DNA of 64,000 bases, from NCBI GenBank assembly GCA_025506515.1, contig CM046442.1:106607117-106671116 (forward strand), in the 5' to 3' direction. Under the pieces are notes generated by a model that was not told the DNA's origin, did no database searches, and saw only the letters and a list, made by a program, of their open reading frames with translations. Position numbers and translations under genes: made by a program. Every line of letters begins with the position of its first letter. Positions within the stretch are counted from its first letter, which is position 1. Shown here piece by piece: positions 1 through 11,339 of the stretch. This stretch comes from Flaveria trinervia (taxonomy: Eukaryota > Streptophyta > Magnoliopsida > Asterales > Asteraceae).

Positions 1-489
1 ACGACAGCTGAAGAAGCATTCTTCAGTTGTTATGATGGTTTCCGTTCAGTAGTTTTATTATTTATTTCAGTACTTGTAAAACGACTGAAGAGCATGTTCT
101 TCAGTCGTTGTTGTTTCAGTAGTTTCTTTTCAGTAGTTGTAGTTATAGTTAACACTTGGTATTTTTGTTAAAAGATGTCAGCTGTTTGACATCTTCAATA
201 GTTGTGTTAACTTTCAATAGTTAAATAACAGTTAGATGTCACTGTCAAGTGACATCAGCTGACGTCAACTTTCCTTATAAAAGGAAAGATGACCTATTGT
301 AACCGTGCGATAAGCCGAGCCAAAGCGTGGATTGAATGAATATATTCCTTTTGACAGATTTTCTCTCTCTATAACAAACACTGTTTCATTGATAAATTTC
401 ATGTGTTCTTGTTTAAATTTGTTAATTTGTGTGCTCATTCCGCTGCAAATTCAATCTAATTTATCAAACTAGATACCGTGATCCTATCA
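1..489 (+). mobile_element. Right end of a family-A copia LTR (solo LTR or 3' LTR), cut by the window edge
   Basis: This is the reverse complement of the LTRs at 3304-4014 and 45054-46071, so it is the same family in the opposite orientation. It shares the 30-bp hairpin at 80-109, the 18-bp TGACATCAGCTGACGTCA palindrome (250-267), the TATAAAAG box (276-283) and the tail ending in GATCCTATCA (family ending GATCCTAACA). No Met-tRNA primer site follows base 489, so this is an outer boundary: either a solo LTR or the 3' LTR of an element lying to the left. The target duplication cannot be checked because the left end is missing. Confidence 0.85.
250..283 (+). promoter_or_regulatory. LTR core promoter: TGACGTCA palindrome plus TATA box
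   Basis: TGACATCAGCTGACGTCA (250-267) contains a perfect TGACGTCA, the site of plant bZIP (TGA/CREB-type) factors, and a central CAGCTG. TATAAAAG follows at 276-283. Just upstream (234-255) is an inverted repeat with 9-bp arms GATGTCACT/AGTGACATC. The arrangement is repeated in the other four family-A LTRs of the window. Binding is inferred from the motif only. Confidence 0.6.
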
Positions 490-1418
490 CTCCATATCCT
501 TTACTGACCTATTAAGCCGCTCTGGTGAAGATCTCATGTTACATCAGGGCCATGGTATTGATCTACTGAGCCCTAGGGAACCTCTGATTTCTAGCCCATA
601 TCTATTAAGCCAAATAAGGTGAGTACCATAGGTGTGGAGGGACTCATGTAGACTCAAGTGCCACTAGTGAGAGTGTCTTATGGGCTCTCAGGATAGTGGT
701 AACATAACTGAGATTGAGTCTATGGCAACCTTGCCAATTGATGTCTCTAAGGGGACATCCAAGTGAAACCGGGGTGCCAAGAAACCATATCTGGTGAAGA
801 TGATGAACATACTAGGTATGTTATCTCATCTCCCCGTGAGTCTTCAAAAGACGATGAAGGAAGTTTGTCAACCTAAGAACCATATAACCTAAGATCCACT
901 TCGAAGGGGAAATAAGGACTGATGGACCAGCAACTGACTTAGTTGGGATAGGTAGTGTAGTTCCTATTTCTTCTAAAGCAGACATCCAAGTTGCAAAAAG
1001 GATTATTGAATTGTCATCCTTATCTAATGATCTATTTATCACAGAAGCTATCCTTGATCTAGCCTTTGAGCTAAATAGTGAGGACTTCCTCAAAACCCCT
1101 CTTTGAGACACAAGAAGCACCATAAGCTCAACCCCACTCTCCACAACCTACGTCCTCTAAACTAGAATCCCCAAAAGCTGAATCTTCCTTAGATCCTATA
1201 GAAAAAAGAAGGTGACTGCTGAGGAGCTTCTTGAGGAGGAACAATTAGAGAAACTAAAGAAGAAAGGCAGACTTGACACTAGGATACAGCAGGTTACAAG
1301 CAACAAAGCAGCAACATCTACTCAAGAGTCTATCAACAACAGAGAAGAATGAAGGTGATTGATAGGCTCATCAGCCTAGGAGTGGATACACTTCTTGAGC
1401 TTGTAAGGCTAAAGAATG
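490..1418 (+). pseudogene. D1 accessory (post-pol) coding region, first part, decayed
   Basis: No open frame survives, but short readable stretches remain, such as a Ser/Leu/Pro-rich run near 530-610 and a charged run (KKRRKVTAEELLEEEQLEKL-like, about 1203-1290) in several frames. Its right end abuts G1. The sequence resumes beyond G1 at 23948 with another strongly charged, helix-prone segment, so the two parts were one coding region before the gypsy insertion. Position upstream of a 3' LTR (25462) and composition (Pro/Ser-rich, then Lys/Glu-rich coil) match the accessory genes of B1 and A2. The product is unknown. Assignment to the accessory gene is an inference from composition and position, not from a clear alignment. 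Confidence 0.5.
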
Positions 1419-2786
1419 TGTCACACCCCAACCTTAAAGGAAGAAACATCGAGATATGATGGTTAAGATTGTTCATAGCCACACAAAACTACCATTAAAT
1501 GTAAATATCATTAAGCATAATTTTTAAAGAAACATTACAACCAATAAGTCTAGCGATAACCCAAACATAGCATAAGTTCAACAACCTGCAACTTTAAAGT
1601 AAGTTTTTTATTTTCTAGGTCCAATCGTAGATGTGTCCAAACTTCAAAATCAATCATCAAACTTAGTCATTTCTGGAAACATGTAAAAAATAAAGTCAAC
1701 AATTTAATGTTGGCGAGTTTCCATGGGTTATACATACATATATCAATTTATAAGAAACAATTCATGTCATAGGTTACGAATAATGCAAGAATATAGATAG
1801 CATAATGATACAATCAAACCTTGACAAAGATGGCCACTATAAGTTATAACGATTAGCTATGTGTACTTCGTTCTCATGATGAACAAGAATAAGATGGCAA
1901 TAACCTCGCCTTTAACACTAAATAGGCTTGTCAAGCCCATAGATCTATGACGTCGCTAGGCTAGCAATAGTTAATGATTGTTTGCATAAAATGTCTATCA
2001 TATAAGGCTCATAATATTTTAAATAACTATGACAAGTTTAAATAAGAATTTCTAGTGCATTTACAAGTATCAAGATATTTACAAATGCATGTTTATAAAG
2101 TTAACATGTTTCACCCCAAAAGGTGTGAAATAAAGTAAAAAGAGGTATGAAAACTCACATGATATATAAGATGATTTTAAGAGTAGTAACAAGAAATTAA
2201 GTTTTGCTCCAATGATTCTTTTTATAGAAAACCTAAACGTATAAGTTCCAAGATTAAGGATATGATTAATGACCAAATATGAACTAGGGATTCAATTGGA
2301 ATTTGGGATATGATAAATAAATAAAATAAGGGAATCACTTTTATTTTGATGAAAATAAATAAACCATTTAAGTAATTAATATGACCACGATAATGATATT
2401 AGATCATTTATAATAATTTATTAGTAAGGTTTAAGTATAAAGTATAAATAAATTTTTATAAACTTTTGTAATACAACATGATTAAACAATAATTAAATTT
2501 TTTATTAAATAACGTCTTGTCCAATAATAATTTATTAATTAAACTTGTTGTTAAATAATTTATTTAACTTCAAGACCATTTTACAATATTATAACAAATA
2601 AGTATAAAATAATCTTTGTTATAATGTTTTTATTAAGAAAATATATAAGTTATTAATATTGGAAATTTACAGAAAATAATTTGGTAACTTTTAAAACGAT
2701 TTTAGTTATCAAAAATAAGTTTTATAATATTTATAAATTTTCTATAATTAAATGAATAAAGAAACCCTTAAAAATAGTTGAGGGTG

Positions 2787-2850
2787 CCCAGGTTCGAACG
2801 GGGACCTTAAGTGTGATAGTGTATGCTCTAAACCGGTAGGCTGGGGCGTC
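2787..2850 (-). other. tRNA-like (Pol III promoter-like) segment inside the G1 3' LTR
   Basis: On the minus strand a box-A-like stretch (ACCGGTTTAGAGCA, within 2821-2847) is followed about 25 bases later by a box-B-like GTTCGAACC (2791-2799) and CTGGGCACC. The spacing is that of a tRNA internal promoter. The same layout is at 22690-22760 in the other LTR, with box B changed to ATTGAACCT. It could be a captured tRNA or SINE head, or chance similarity. Confidence 0.4.
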
Positions 2851-3303
2851 TATCACTGTGAAGATCCGGGTTTCATTTCATAAAAGCATTAATTACATGG
2901 AACCCCCAAATTCTATGAACCCTAACTTCGGACTTCATCAAATTGAACAACAATTCGAATGTTTTAACCTGATTAACCTTAGGGCTTTTAATCCTTAAAT
3001 GTAATCGAGTATGTGGGTATGTTTCACTTACTTGATTACGGTCAATTTTAAATGATTAATCTTGGTTCAAAACTCGATTGCATGCGATGAACAGGGGATT
3101 CGAAATTGAGCAATTGAGTGTATAGAGAGTTGAAAGGGATCGAATGGAATGATTCCTCTCTGTTATATAGCTTCGATTTGAACGATTTCACCCCAAATGG
3201 ATTTCAAAATTGATTCGACTATTTCGATTATAATTAAGTGATTAAATGGTTGTTTAAATCGGATTGAACTATATATAAGTTGCGCAATGATTATACAACG
3301 TTT

Positions 3304-4014
3304 TGAAAGGGATCGAGATCTAGTTTGATCAATTAGATTAGGATTTGCAGCGGAATAGCACACGAATTGGATGAAATTCTAGCAAGAATAATATGAATAT
3401 TCAATTAAACAGTAATGGTTATAGAGAGAGAGTTTTCTACAAAAAGAATGTTTTCATTCATGCACGAGCTTCCCATACGGGGAAATTAGGTCAATATTCC
3501 TTTTATAAGGAATGTGACATCAGCTGACGTCACTTGATAGTGACATCTAACTGATTTATACAAACAACTGAAAGTAAACTAAACTACTAAATATGTCCAC
3601 AACAAATGAGGACACCTTCACTAAAAGTAACATTACAACTACTGAAGTTATAACGTCTGAAGTGTAAGAACTTCAGATTTTTACATAATATAAAACTACT
3701 GATTACAAACTACTGAAATGAAAACCATCACAATACTGAAGAGAACTACTTCAGCTGTTATGACAACTTCTGAGAACTTGATCTTCAGACTTTGTCTTCA
3801 GTTGTTGTCTTCAGACTTTGTCCTCAGCTGTTGTCTTCAGACTTTGTCTTCAGCAGTTGTCTTCAAACTTGTTTTTCAGACTTTGTCTTCAGACTTTGTC
3901 TTCAGCAGTTGTCTTCAGACTTTGTTTTCAGCTATGTAGATTACTTCAATTGTTTTGATGTCTATGGGACTTAAAGGTTTTTCTGATCTGGTTCATTGGT
4001 TCTTTTAATCCACA
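3304..4014 (-). repeat. A1 3' LTR
   Basis: The boundary with the internal region is the polypurine tract AACTCCCCCTGAACC (minus sense GGTTCAGGGGGAGTT). It contains the TATA box, the TGACATCAGCTGACGTCA palindrome (3515-3532) and a long TTCAG-rich array (about 3745-3935) of CTTCAGACTTTGTCTTCAG(C/A)(T/A)GTTGT-type units. The open frames across that array are repeat artefacts. Confidence 0.93.
3499..3532 (-). promoter_or_regulatory. A1 LTR promoter: TATA box with adjacent TGACGTCA palindrome
   Basis: On the minus strand TGACGTCAGCTGATGTCA (3515-3532) lies a few bases upstream of CCTTATAAAAGG (about 3499-3510). The 5' LTR has the same pair with one change (TGATATCAGCTGACGTCA, 14726-14743). Confidence 0.55.
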
Positions 4015-4029
4015 AACTCCCCCTGAACC
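4015..4029 (-). other. A1 polypurine tract
   Basis: Plus-strand AACTCCCCCTGAACC directly abuts the LTR. The same tract occurs at 34405-34419 in A2. It would prime plus-strand DNA synthesis. Confidence 0.85.
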
Positions 4030-4216
4030 AATACAACAAAACCTTTAAAATTATTGAGATCCCACTTGCTGGCAGAAACAAAATATGGATCAGCTTAGAA
4101 TTCTTCAATATAAGCTCAGGCCAGGGAAGAGATTTCAGAAGGTTTGATTGGCAAAGGATGAATGGGAACTCTGTCTTGGGGAATTGGACACAGAGCTGTT
4201 ACCCCGTCCATGAAAC

Positions 4217-7200
4217 CTACTTCCCAATAATAAGTCTGTAAGACTCTCTAACATAGGCCTCAAGGAAAACAACTTGTTCTTCCATTGTGAGTTCTTCAGC
4301 TCCACTTTCATAGAAGCACTCAGGCCCATAGTACTCAGATAAGTACTTAATATGCTTTCCATTTTTCAGCTCCATAGTTGTTATCTCTTTGTATGCAAAC
4401 TCATCAGGATGAGTGCCTTCAAGTAATAACTGGAGCTCATTTCTTCTTATTTCTTTAAGCTTCTTGTAGATTAACCCCTTCTTTACCATTTTGTTTTCTA
4501 GTAAGGTTTGTGGAGTCATCTTAGACTTGTAAGCTCTCTTGAAGTCATCAAGGATTTCCCAGGGTGACACTACAATGGCCAGCATTATCACAGCATCTAC
4601 AATCTTCTTTACTTGGCCATTGTATCTGCTTGGAATCTTTTTTATGAATTCTGTCACTTACTCTGGGGTCAGGCCAAATTCTCACTCTCTCTTTCTGATA
4701 TTGGAATGTAAATCTGAGAGCATACAACCTCTGAGCATGTTTCTTCATAGCTTGTATGGATGAAGACTTCGGAAACTCTTTATCAATCATCCTTAACGGT
4801 TGCTCATCATGTTCTTTGTGCTGTTCTTCTTCTTCAAGTTTGACTTTTACCATTTGCCTTTGAAAGTCAGGTGTGATTATGTTGGTTGACTCCTAAGCTC
4901 AGGCATTTTATTTGAGAACAGCAGGGGTGGCAGACTATCATCCTCATCATCTTCTTCTTCTTTTCCATCCTCAACACCCTTCTCTTCCTCTTAGGTGCAT
5001 TAATGGTAATAGGTTGAGTAGGTTTATTGTGTAAGGGAGTTGGTTTTGAGGGTTGTGAGGGTGGTTGTTTTGGTTTGGGTGATTGTGCAGGTTGCTCTAG
5101 CATCTGGATGTGAGTGAAGCTTTGGATAATTTTGTCATATCAGTCCTTTTCCCAGCACCAGCTTCATCAAGAGCTTCTATGATCAATCCTTTGTTAAATA
5201 CTTTCAGAAGAACAGATTCTGGTGGTTATCTCTAAAATACTAACTCTGGACCATGATTTTACTTCAATGATTGACTTCCAAGATGTTTTGATATAAATCT
5301 TGCCATAGTTTCCAGCCTTTCCCTTTCTTTCTCACTCCAACTTGCCCACTTGTTCAATCTCTTGAATCTCTAACCTTCTGATTTCAGAGTCAAGTTGGCA
5401 GTGTCAAACCTTGTCTGAAGAGTTGATCAATAATTTCCATAGATCTGCTATGTTGCTCATCAGCTTCTTTGATCAATTCTTCTAACTTTTCTCACCTTCA
5501 TCTTTTCAGAGCTTTTCTTCCTCTTTTAGGTGATCATTTCCTTTTCTTCCTCTTTTTCTGCTTCCTCTTCAGCTATTTTCTTTTGTCTACTTTCACTGAC
5601 TTAGACTCCCCCTTTTTGGTTGCATTGGGTTCAGGGGTGTGAATGTCAGAAAGTCTCTTAGAAACAGCAGCATCAACTAAAGATTGAAGATTTGAGGAAA
5701 GCCTCTCATCAATGGCTTGATGTATAGTGTTGTGATTATGGAAGTGATGAGAGGTAAGGATGTTTGAAAGGCAGCAACCATTAGCTCAGAGGGGTTTTGT
5801 CCCTGAGAAATGGCACCTGAAGCAGAGGCTGGTGGCAATTTGTTGAGAGTGGCTCAGTGTTTGGGATAGTTTCAGGAGAAACTGCCATCTGTGGGTGAAT
5901 GTGGGCAGATGGACTTGATTCTTGTGACATTTTGGCAAGCAGTTCTTGTAGTCTGCATACCTCAGTCTCAAGAATAGTATTGTGGGCTAGAACATCAAAG
6001 AAAAAGCCTAGGTCATCATCAGTCTATGCTGAATCAGCTGACCTCCTGATGAAATCAGGATGAACATGTGCTGAGTGTAGATCAGTATTCACATGTGCCC
6101 CTATTTCTCGGAATGGGGACTTCCTATCAGGATAATGTCCTTCATTGGCAGTTGCCTCTAGTGAGGCTTAGAGATGATACCATTCATCCTGATCATGTGC
6201 TGAACAAGGAGAAGAGGCAGCCTCACCAGATGTTCTAATCTCCTCCTCTACACAAGGAGAATGAACTTTGTAATCCCTAGTGTGGGTTATCAGCTACATT
6301 ATAATCCTCTCCCTCAACTGTTGAGGTTTTCCCAGTGGTAATAGGTTTCTGGGGAGGGTAGAGGAATGTAGTTGAGTCAAACTTATGCAATAACCACAGT
6401 TGGGCTTGTAGGGGTGGCTTCAGTGGGAGATAGGTGTGAAAAGATTGCACCTGGGGTGATGGTGCTCTTCAATGGCAATCCTCTCAAGTGAGAGAGATCC
6501 AGTAATGTGGTTTCCCCTTTTGGTTGCATCAGGATCCTGTTGAGAGAATACCTGAGCGGTTTCAGCTGGTAGAGTCATGGAAACTACAGGGGGATTACTA
6601 CCCATAGTTTCAACCTGCCTTTGTGTTGCAGGGGCATCATCAGGGGACTCAACTCCCTGAGTAGCCTTTTTTGGTTGTTGGAATGAGGTTTGGAGGGGAC
6701 TTTGGATCTGGAGGATGAGGCTGTGGGTACCTTCTGCTTGGGTTTTAGCAGTTTGGCAGCCTCTTTGAGGTGTGGGTCAGAGTTGTGCCTGGAGTATACC
6801 TCTGGCAACACTACCACAGCAGGGACACCAAGGCCAACAGGGCCATCAGATTGTAACTGATTCATGATTATGGCCATAAGAAACCTTGGATATAATAGCC
6901 ATCTATTAGCTACAGGTTTCATTGCCAGATCTTTTAATTCTAAAATATAATTTCAGAAAAATTTAAGCTTTGGCGTTCAAGAATAGAATACAATACCTGC
7001 TGCCACCTGGATGACATTTGATCCCATGAAGAGGTTTCGGGGGCAAGGCAAACATTGATCATGTGGAAGATTAGGCGTTCAGCATCATGGAAGTGCTTCT
7101 TCAGAATGGTTGTAGCACTTAGGTCGCCCTCATATCCATGGTTGATGAATGAGAGATCAATGGTGCCCTTCGGGCATTTGGTGACAAAGGTAGCATCATT

Positions 7201-7478
7201 CAGATCAAGCATTTGGGGAATGATAACAGGAGTGACTACCACCTTCTTCTGGTTTACAAATGACTGGAGAGTGATCGCGACATCATTTCACCAGTATGGA
7301 TGGTGACATTTGTCCAGAATTGACGAAGAGAGTCGGGATAGATGGTGGATTCAGAAGAAAAGCAGTTCGATACGGGGAATCAACCATCAGATCAATAGCA
7401 TCATCAAATAGTCCAAAAGGCCAATTTTGTGAAGTAGGCAACACAGTTGTGTCGTGGTTTGATTTGCATGGTCGCCAT
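4217..7478 (-). pseudogene. A1 accessory (envelope-position) gene, broken
   Basis: Start chosen at the ATG at 7478, 58 bases downstream of a TATA box, in the context ATTAATGGCGACCATGCA that A2 shares. The end at 4217 (ending ...LIIGK) matches the A2 stop at 34624 (...LIFGK). In order there is an N-terminal domain with a PTIY-like and FW motif and HDAERLIFHMINVCLA (6940-7478), a YPRFLMAI-type segment (6584-6922), Pro/Ser/Gln-rich linkers, a basic patch KRKRR (~4980) next to an acidic run in A2, and a C-terminal helical domain ending in ELTMEEQVVFLEAYVRESYR (4217-4853). Many frameshifts and stops are present. Function is unknown. Sireviruses carry an envelope-like gene here, but I see no convincing transmembrane segment or signal peptide, so an envelope role is unsupported. 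Confidence 0.75.
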
Positions 7479-8058
7479 TAATGGAAGATGAACGTTTGGA
7501 AATCGATTTATGAAAAGTTTGAAGTTAGGGTTAGGTATTTATAGTTATGAAACGGCTGAAAGAAAACAGCTAAAAGTTTGGTTTTAGTCATCAGTTGTAG
7601 AAAACGACTGAAGACATGGTTTAACTTTCAGATGTTGTAAACAACTGAAGACTTGGTGTTTGTCATCAGTAGTTGAAAACTACTGAAGACTTGGTTTTGG
7701 CTTCAATTGTTTGAAATGAAACAACAGTTGTTTGAAACAATTGAAGAATAAAATTACTCATCAGTTGTTGTCGTCAATTCACATATCTCAGTTTTTCATT
7801 TGACCTTAACACTTACTCAGCAGATTATCTGATTTTCAGATGTTTCATTGGTCATCAGTACTTATCTGTTAGAACAGACTTCAGTAGTTGTCACATCAGT
7901 ACTTTGCAACAAATAAAGTACTTCAGTACTTTTAAGTAATTTAGTCTTCAGTAGTTATGAAAACTGCTGAAGTTAAAATAACTTCAGTACATATTTGTGA
8001 CAGCTGTATACTGATGCTCATCAGTACTTGTGAGCTGAGATCATCAGTAGTGGAATAT
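7479..8058 (-). promoter_or_regulatory. A1 pol-accessory spacer: palindrome array and TATA box
   Basis: A non-coding spacer between the end of pol and the accessory ATG. It is packed with TTCAGTAGTTGT / ACAACTACTGAA palindromes at about 7550-8050, the motif that fills the family-A LTR. On the minus strand the array is followed by TATAAATA (7536-7543) and, 58 bases later, by the accessory ATG (7478). A2 has the same layout. I read it as a candidate internal promoter (inference). Confidence 0.5.
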
Positions 8059-11000
8059 TCAAGCTGCAGCATACCAAGCCTTAGCACTAGATTTTGGAAA
8101 GTTGCACTGTCCAAAGGCTTAGTAAATATATCTGCAAGCTCATCAGCACTAGGAACAAACTTTGGATCAATCAGACCTTTTTCATAACAATCCTGATAAA
8201 ATGATGTCTGATCTCAATATGTTTGGTCCTAGAATGCTGGACAGGATTCTTAACAATACAAAGAGCTGAAGCACTACCATCAGTAAAGGAGTCTTAGTCT
8301 CTGTAATATCATAATCCAGTAATTGATTCTGAAGCCAGAGTACCTGAGATGTACAACTTGTAGCAGCAATGTACTCTGCTTCAGCAGTGGATGTAGCAAC
8401 AGAGGTTTGTTTCTTACTCTGCCAAGAAACTAAACAATTGCCTAGAAATTGGCATCCACCAGAGGTTGATTTTCTGGTTAATTTACACCCTGCATAGTCA
8501 CTATCAGAGAAAGCAACTAATTTGCAAGAGTGCCCAGTGGAATACCAAAGTCCTAGAGATTGAGTTCCTTGCAAATATCTAAAGATCCTTTTGACTGCAA
8601 TCATATGGGATACTTTAGGTGCAGCTGAAATCTAGCACAGACACAAGTTGCAAACATAATGTCTGGTCTAGAAGCTGTAAGGTACATCAAGGAACCAATC
8701 ATACATCTGTAAAGAGTTTCATCAACTGCTTTACCTTTCTGATCAGCATCCAGTTGTGTGGTGCTGCACATGGGAGTAGAGCAGGGCTTACAGTTTTGTA
8801 AATCAAACTTTTTCAATAAATCCTTTGTATATTTTGACTGATGAATGAAAGTTCATCAGCCTTTTGTTTGATTTGCAACCCCAGAAAGAACTGTAATTCT
8901 CCCATGGCACTCATTTCAAACTTTTGTTGCATCAACTTAGTAAAGGCATCACACAACTGTGGATCAGAGGATGCAAAAATAATATCATCAACATAAATTT
9001 GAACAAGGAGCTTATGCATGCCTACTTTCTTAATGAACAAGGTTTATCTATGGAGCCTCTAGTGAAATTATTTTGAAGAAGAAAGTTAGACAGTGTCATA
9101 CCAGGCTCTGGGTGCTTGTTTTAGCCCATAAAGAGCCTTATCAAGTTTATACACCCAATCTGGATGTTTATGATCTTCAAAACCTGGTGGTTGGCACACA
9201 TAAACTTCTTCTTTTATTTTACCATATAAGAATGCACTTTTGACATCCATTTGAAAAACTTTGAGATTATGAAAAGAAGCATAAGCTAAAAACAATCTGA
9301 TTGCTTCAGTCTGGCTACAGGGGCAAAGGTTTCATCATAATCAATACCTTCTTCTTGTGAAAACCCCTGTACAACCAGTCTGGCCTTGTTCTTGACAATT
9401 TGGCCTTTTTCATCAGTTTATTCCTAAACACCCATTTAGTGCCTATTGCACACTTACCTTGGGGAAGAGGAACCAGTTCCCACACTTGCTGCTTTTGAAA
9501 CTGAAGAAGCGCAAGGTGCATAGCTTCAACCCATCCATTGTCTCTTAATGCAATATGATAGTTCTTTGGCTCTTGCTGACTGATGAAGAGAGCATAGAAG
9601 CAAAAGTTGGACAATTGACTTCTAGTTGAAACACCAGCATTGATGTCACCAATGATCTGAGACATGGGGTGATTCTTCAGTTCTTGATACTCAATGAGAT
9701 CTGTGCAAGTGTTTGTAGGTGATTCAGCAGCAACAGATGGTGATCCAGATTCTTGAAACCTAGAATGAGATGACAATTCAAATGAAGTAGAGGATTAGAG
9801 ATCTCATCAGCATTTGTTGTGGATGGACTGCTGAAGCTACAGGAACATCAAGTTTAGTAGACTCAGGCAGTTGATCACTAAAACTTGCATTTATACCAAC
9901 AGATGGATAACAAGTGGCAGGAGATGATGGATTCACAAAATCTGCAACAGTTGGAGACTGATAAGGAACATATTGCAGTATGTCCAATCAAATAACTCCA
10001 CAGGGTTTTGTGGATTTTCTCCTTTGGAGATTCATTAAACTTTACATGCAAGGTTTCTTCTACAATCTTTGTTCTGCAATTAAAAACTCTGTATGCCTTG
10101 CAAGTAGATGAATACCCAACAAAGTACCCTGCATCCACCTTTGATTCAAACTTCTAAAGTGGATCCTTTGTGTTGAGAATATAACAGGATACCCAAATGC
10201 TCTAAAGAAGGAAATCAGAGGAGCCAAATGATGTAAAACTTCATATGGAGTCTTCATCAACCTATGATTTACCAATACTCTATTTGCACATAGCAAGCTG
10301 TGTAACAGCTTCAGCCCAAAGGTTAGTGGCAAACCAGAATCAGCCAACATTAACCTTGCAGCTTTAATAAGGGTCCTGTTCTTTCTCTCCACCACTCCAT
10401 TTTGTTCAGGAGTTCTTGGAATGCTAAACTGCCTCTTGATTCCCTTAGAAAATAGAATTCATCAGTGTGTGATTTCTAAATTCTGTGCCATTATCACTCC
10501 TCACACACTTGACAGAAAAAGATGCTTCTTTTCCACATTAACACAAGTAGATGATAATTTGACCACCTCATCTTTTGATGTAAGAAGAAGGTCCATACAA
10601 ATATGGAATAATCATCCACATTACCAGACAGTATTTTTTCTTTGCCATGCTCATCACTCTTACTGGACCAAAAGATCCATATGCAGTAATTGCAAGCAGG
10701 TAGTGGACTTTGGTTCTTCTATTGGAGGGAATGATACTTTGTTGCTTTCCTTTCAAACAAGCAGAGCAGTTGTCATCACATTTGAACTCCTTTAAAGGCA
10801 GACCTCTCACTAAACCATGAAGGATCAGCTGGTTCATGTTTCTAAGATTCACATGACCAAGCCTTCTGTGCCAAAGTTCAGATTCCTGAGGAGAGGCCTT
10901 GGAGAATAGACATGGATGGCCTTTTAGATCAATTTCTTTGATAAGTCTAAGCATATACTCTACCAATCCTGTTGGCTTCAAGAGAGTATGTTCATCCAAT

Positions 11001-11327
11001 ATCTTGTCAATCATACTCAAAACATTGAATGACAGAATTCGACAATTCTGACTGGTGAAAAGTGCAAATGCCCTTTATCACACATTTGACTGACACTCAA
11101 CAAATTGTACTTGAGATTCTCCACATGGTTAACATCATCAAACTTATTTCACCATTTGAAACAAAGCCTTTGCCGATGATGTAAACCTTAGCATCATTAC
11201 CAAAAGAAACAAATCCCTTTTTTCCTTGAGAGTAGTCATGAAGAAGAGATCTGCTCCCAGTCATATGCATAGATCCTCCACTGTCCACATACCAGATGCT
11301 TTTATGGCATGTTAAAGAACCCTGCAT
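8059..11327 (-). pseudogene. A1 pol: protease, integrase, reverse transcriptase, RNase H, broken
   Basis: The protease (11097-11327) keeps YVDSGGSMHMTG, with the catalytic Asp-Ser-Gly. The GAG-pre-integrase zinc region (10568-11020) has LWHRRLGHVNL and CSACLKGKQ. The integrase core is split by frameshifts (9878-10395), with VERKN around the catalytic Glu at its start. The RT has FQMDVKSAFLYG (9086-9295) and YVDDIIFASSD (8813-9040), so all three RT aspartates are present. RNase H (8182-8816) keeps FSDSDYAG and STAEAEY. Gene order PR-IN-RT-RH is diagnostic of Ty1/copia. At least six reading-frame breaks. The pol stop present in A2 is lost here: the reading continues past ...GMLQLE at 8059 into the spacer. 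Confidence 0.9.
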
Positions 11328-11339
11328 ATATCACAACAA

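Noticed and set aside
490..560. Expected Met-tRNA primer site after the LTR at 1-489
   Set aside because: None is present: CCATGGTATTGATC at about 550 is only a partial match and is some 60 bases from the LTR end. The LTR is therefore not a 5' LTR.
3718..3974. Two overlapping open frames rich in Leu-Ser-Ser and Phe-Val on the plus strand
   Set aside because: They are translations of the CTTCAGACTTTGTC array in the A1 LTR, antisense to the element and present only because the repeat lacks stops.
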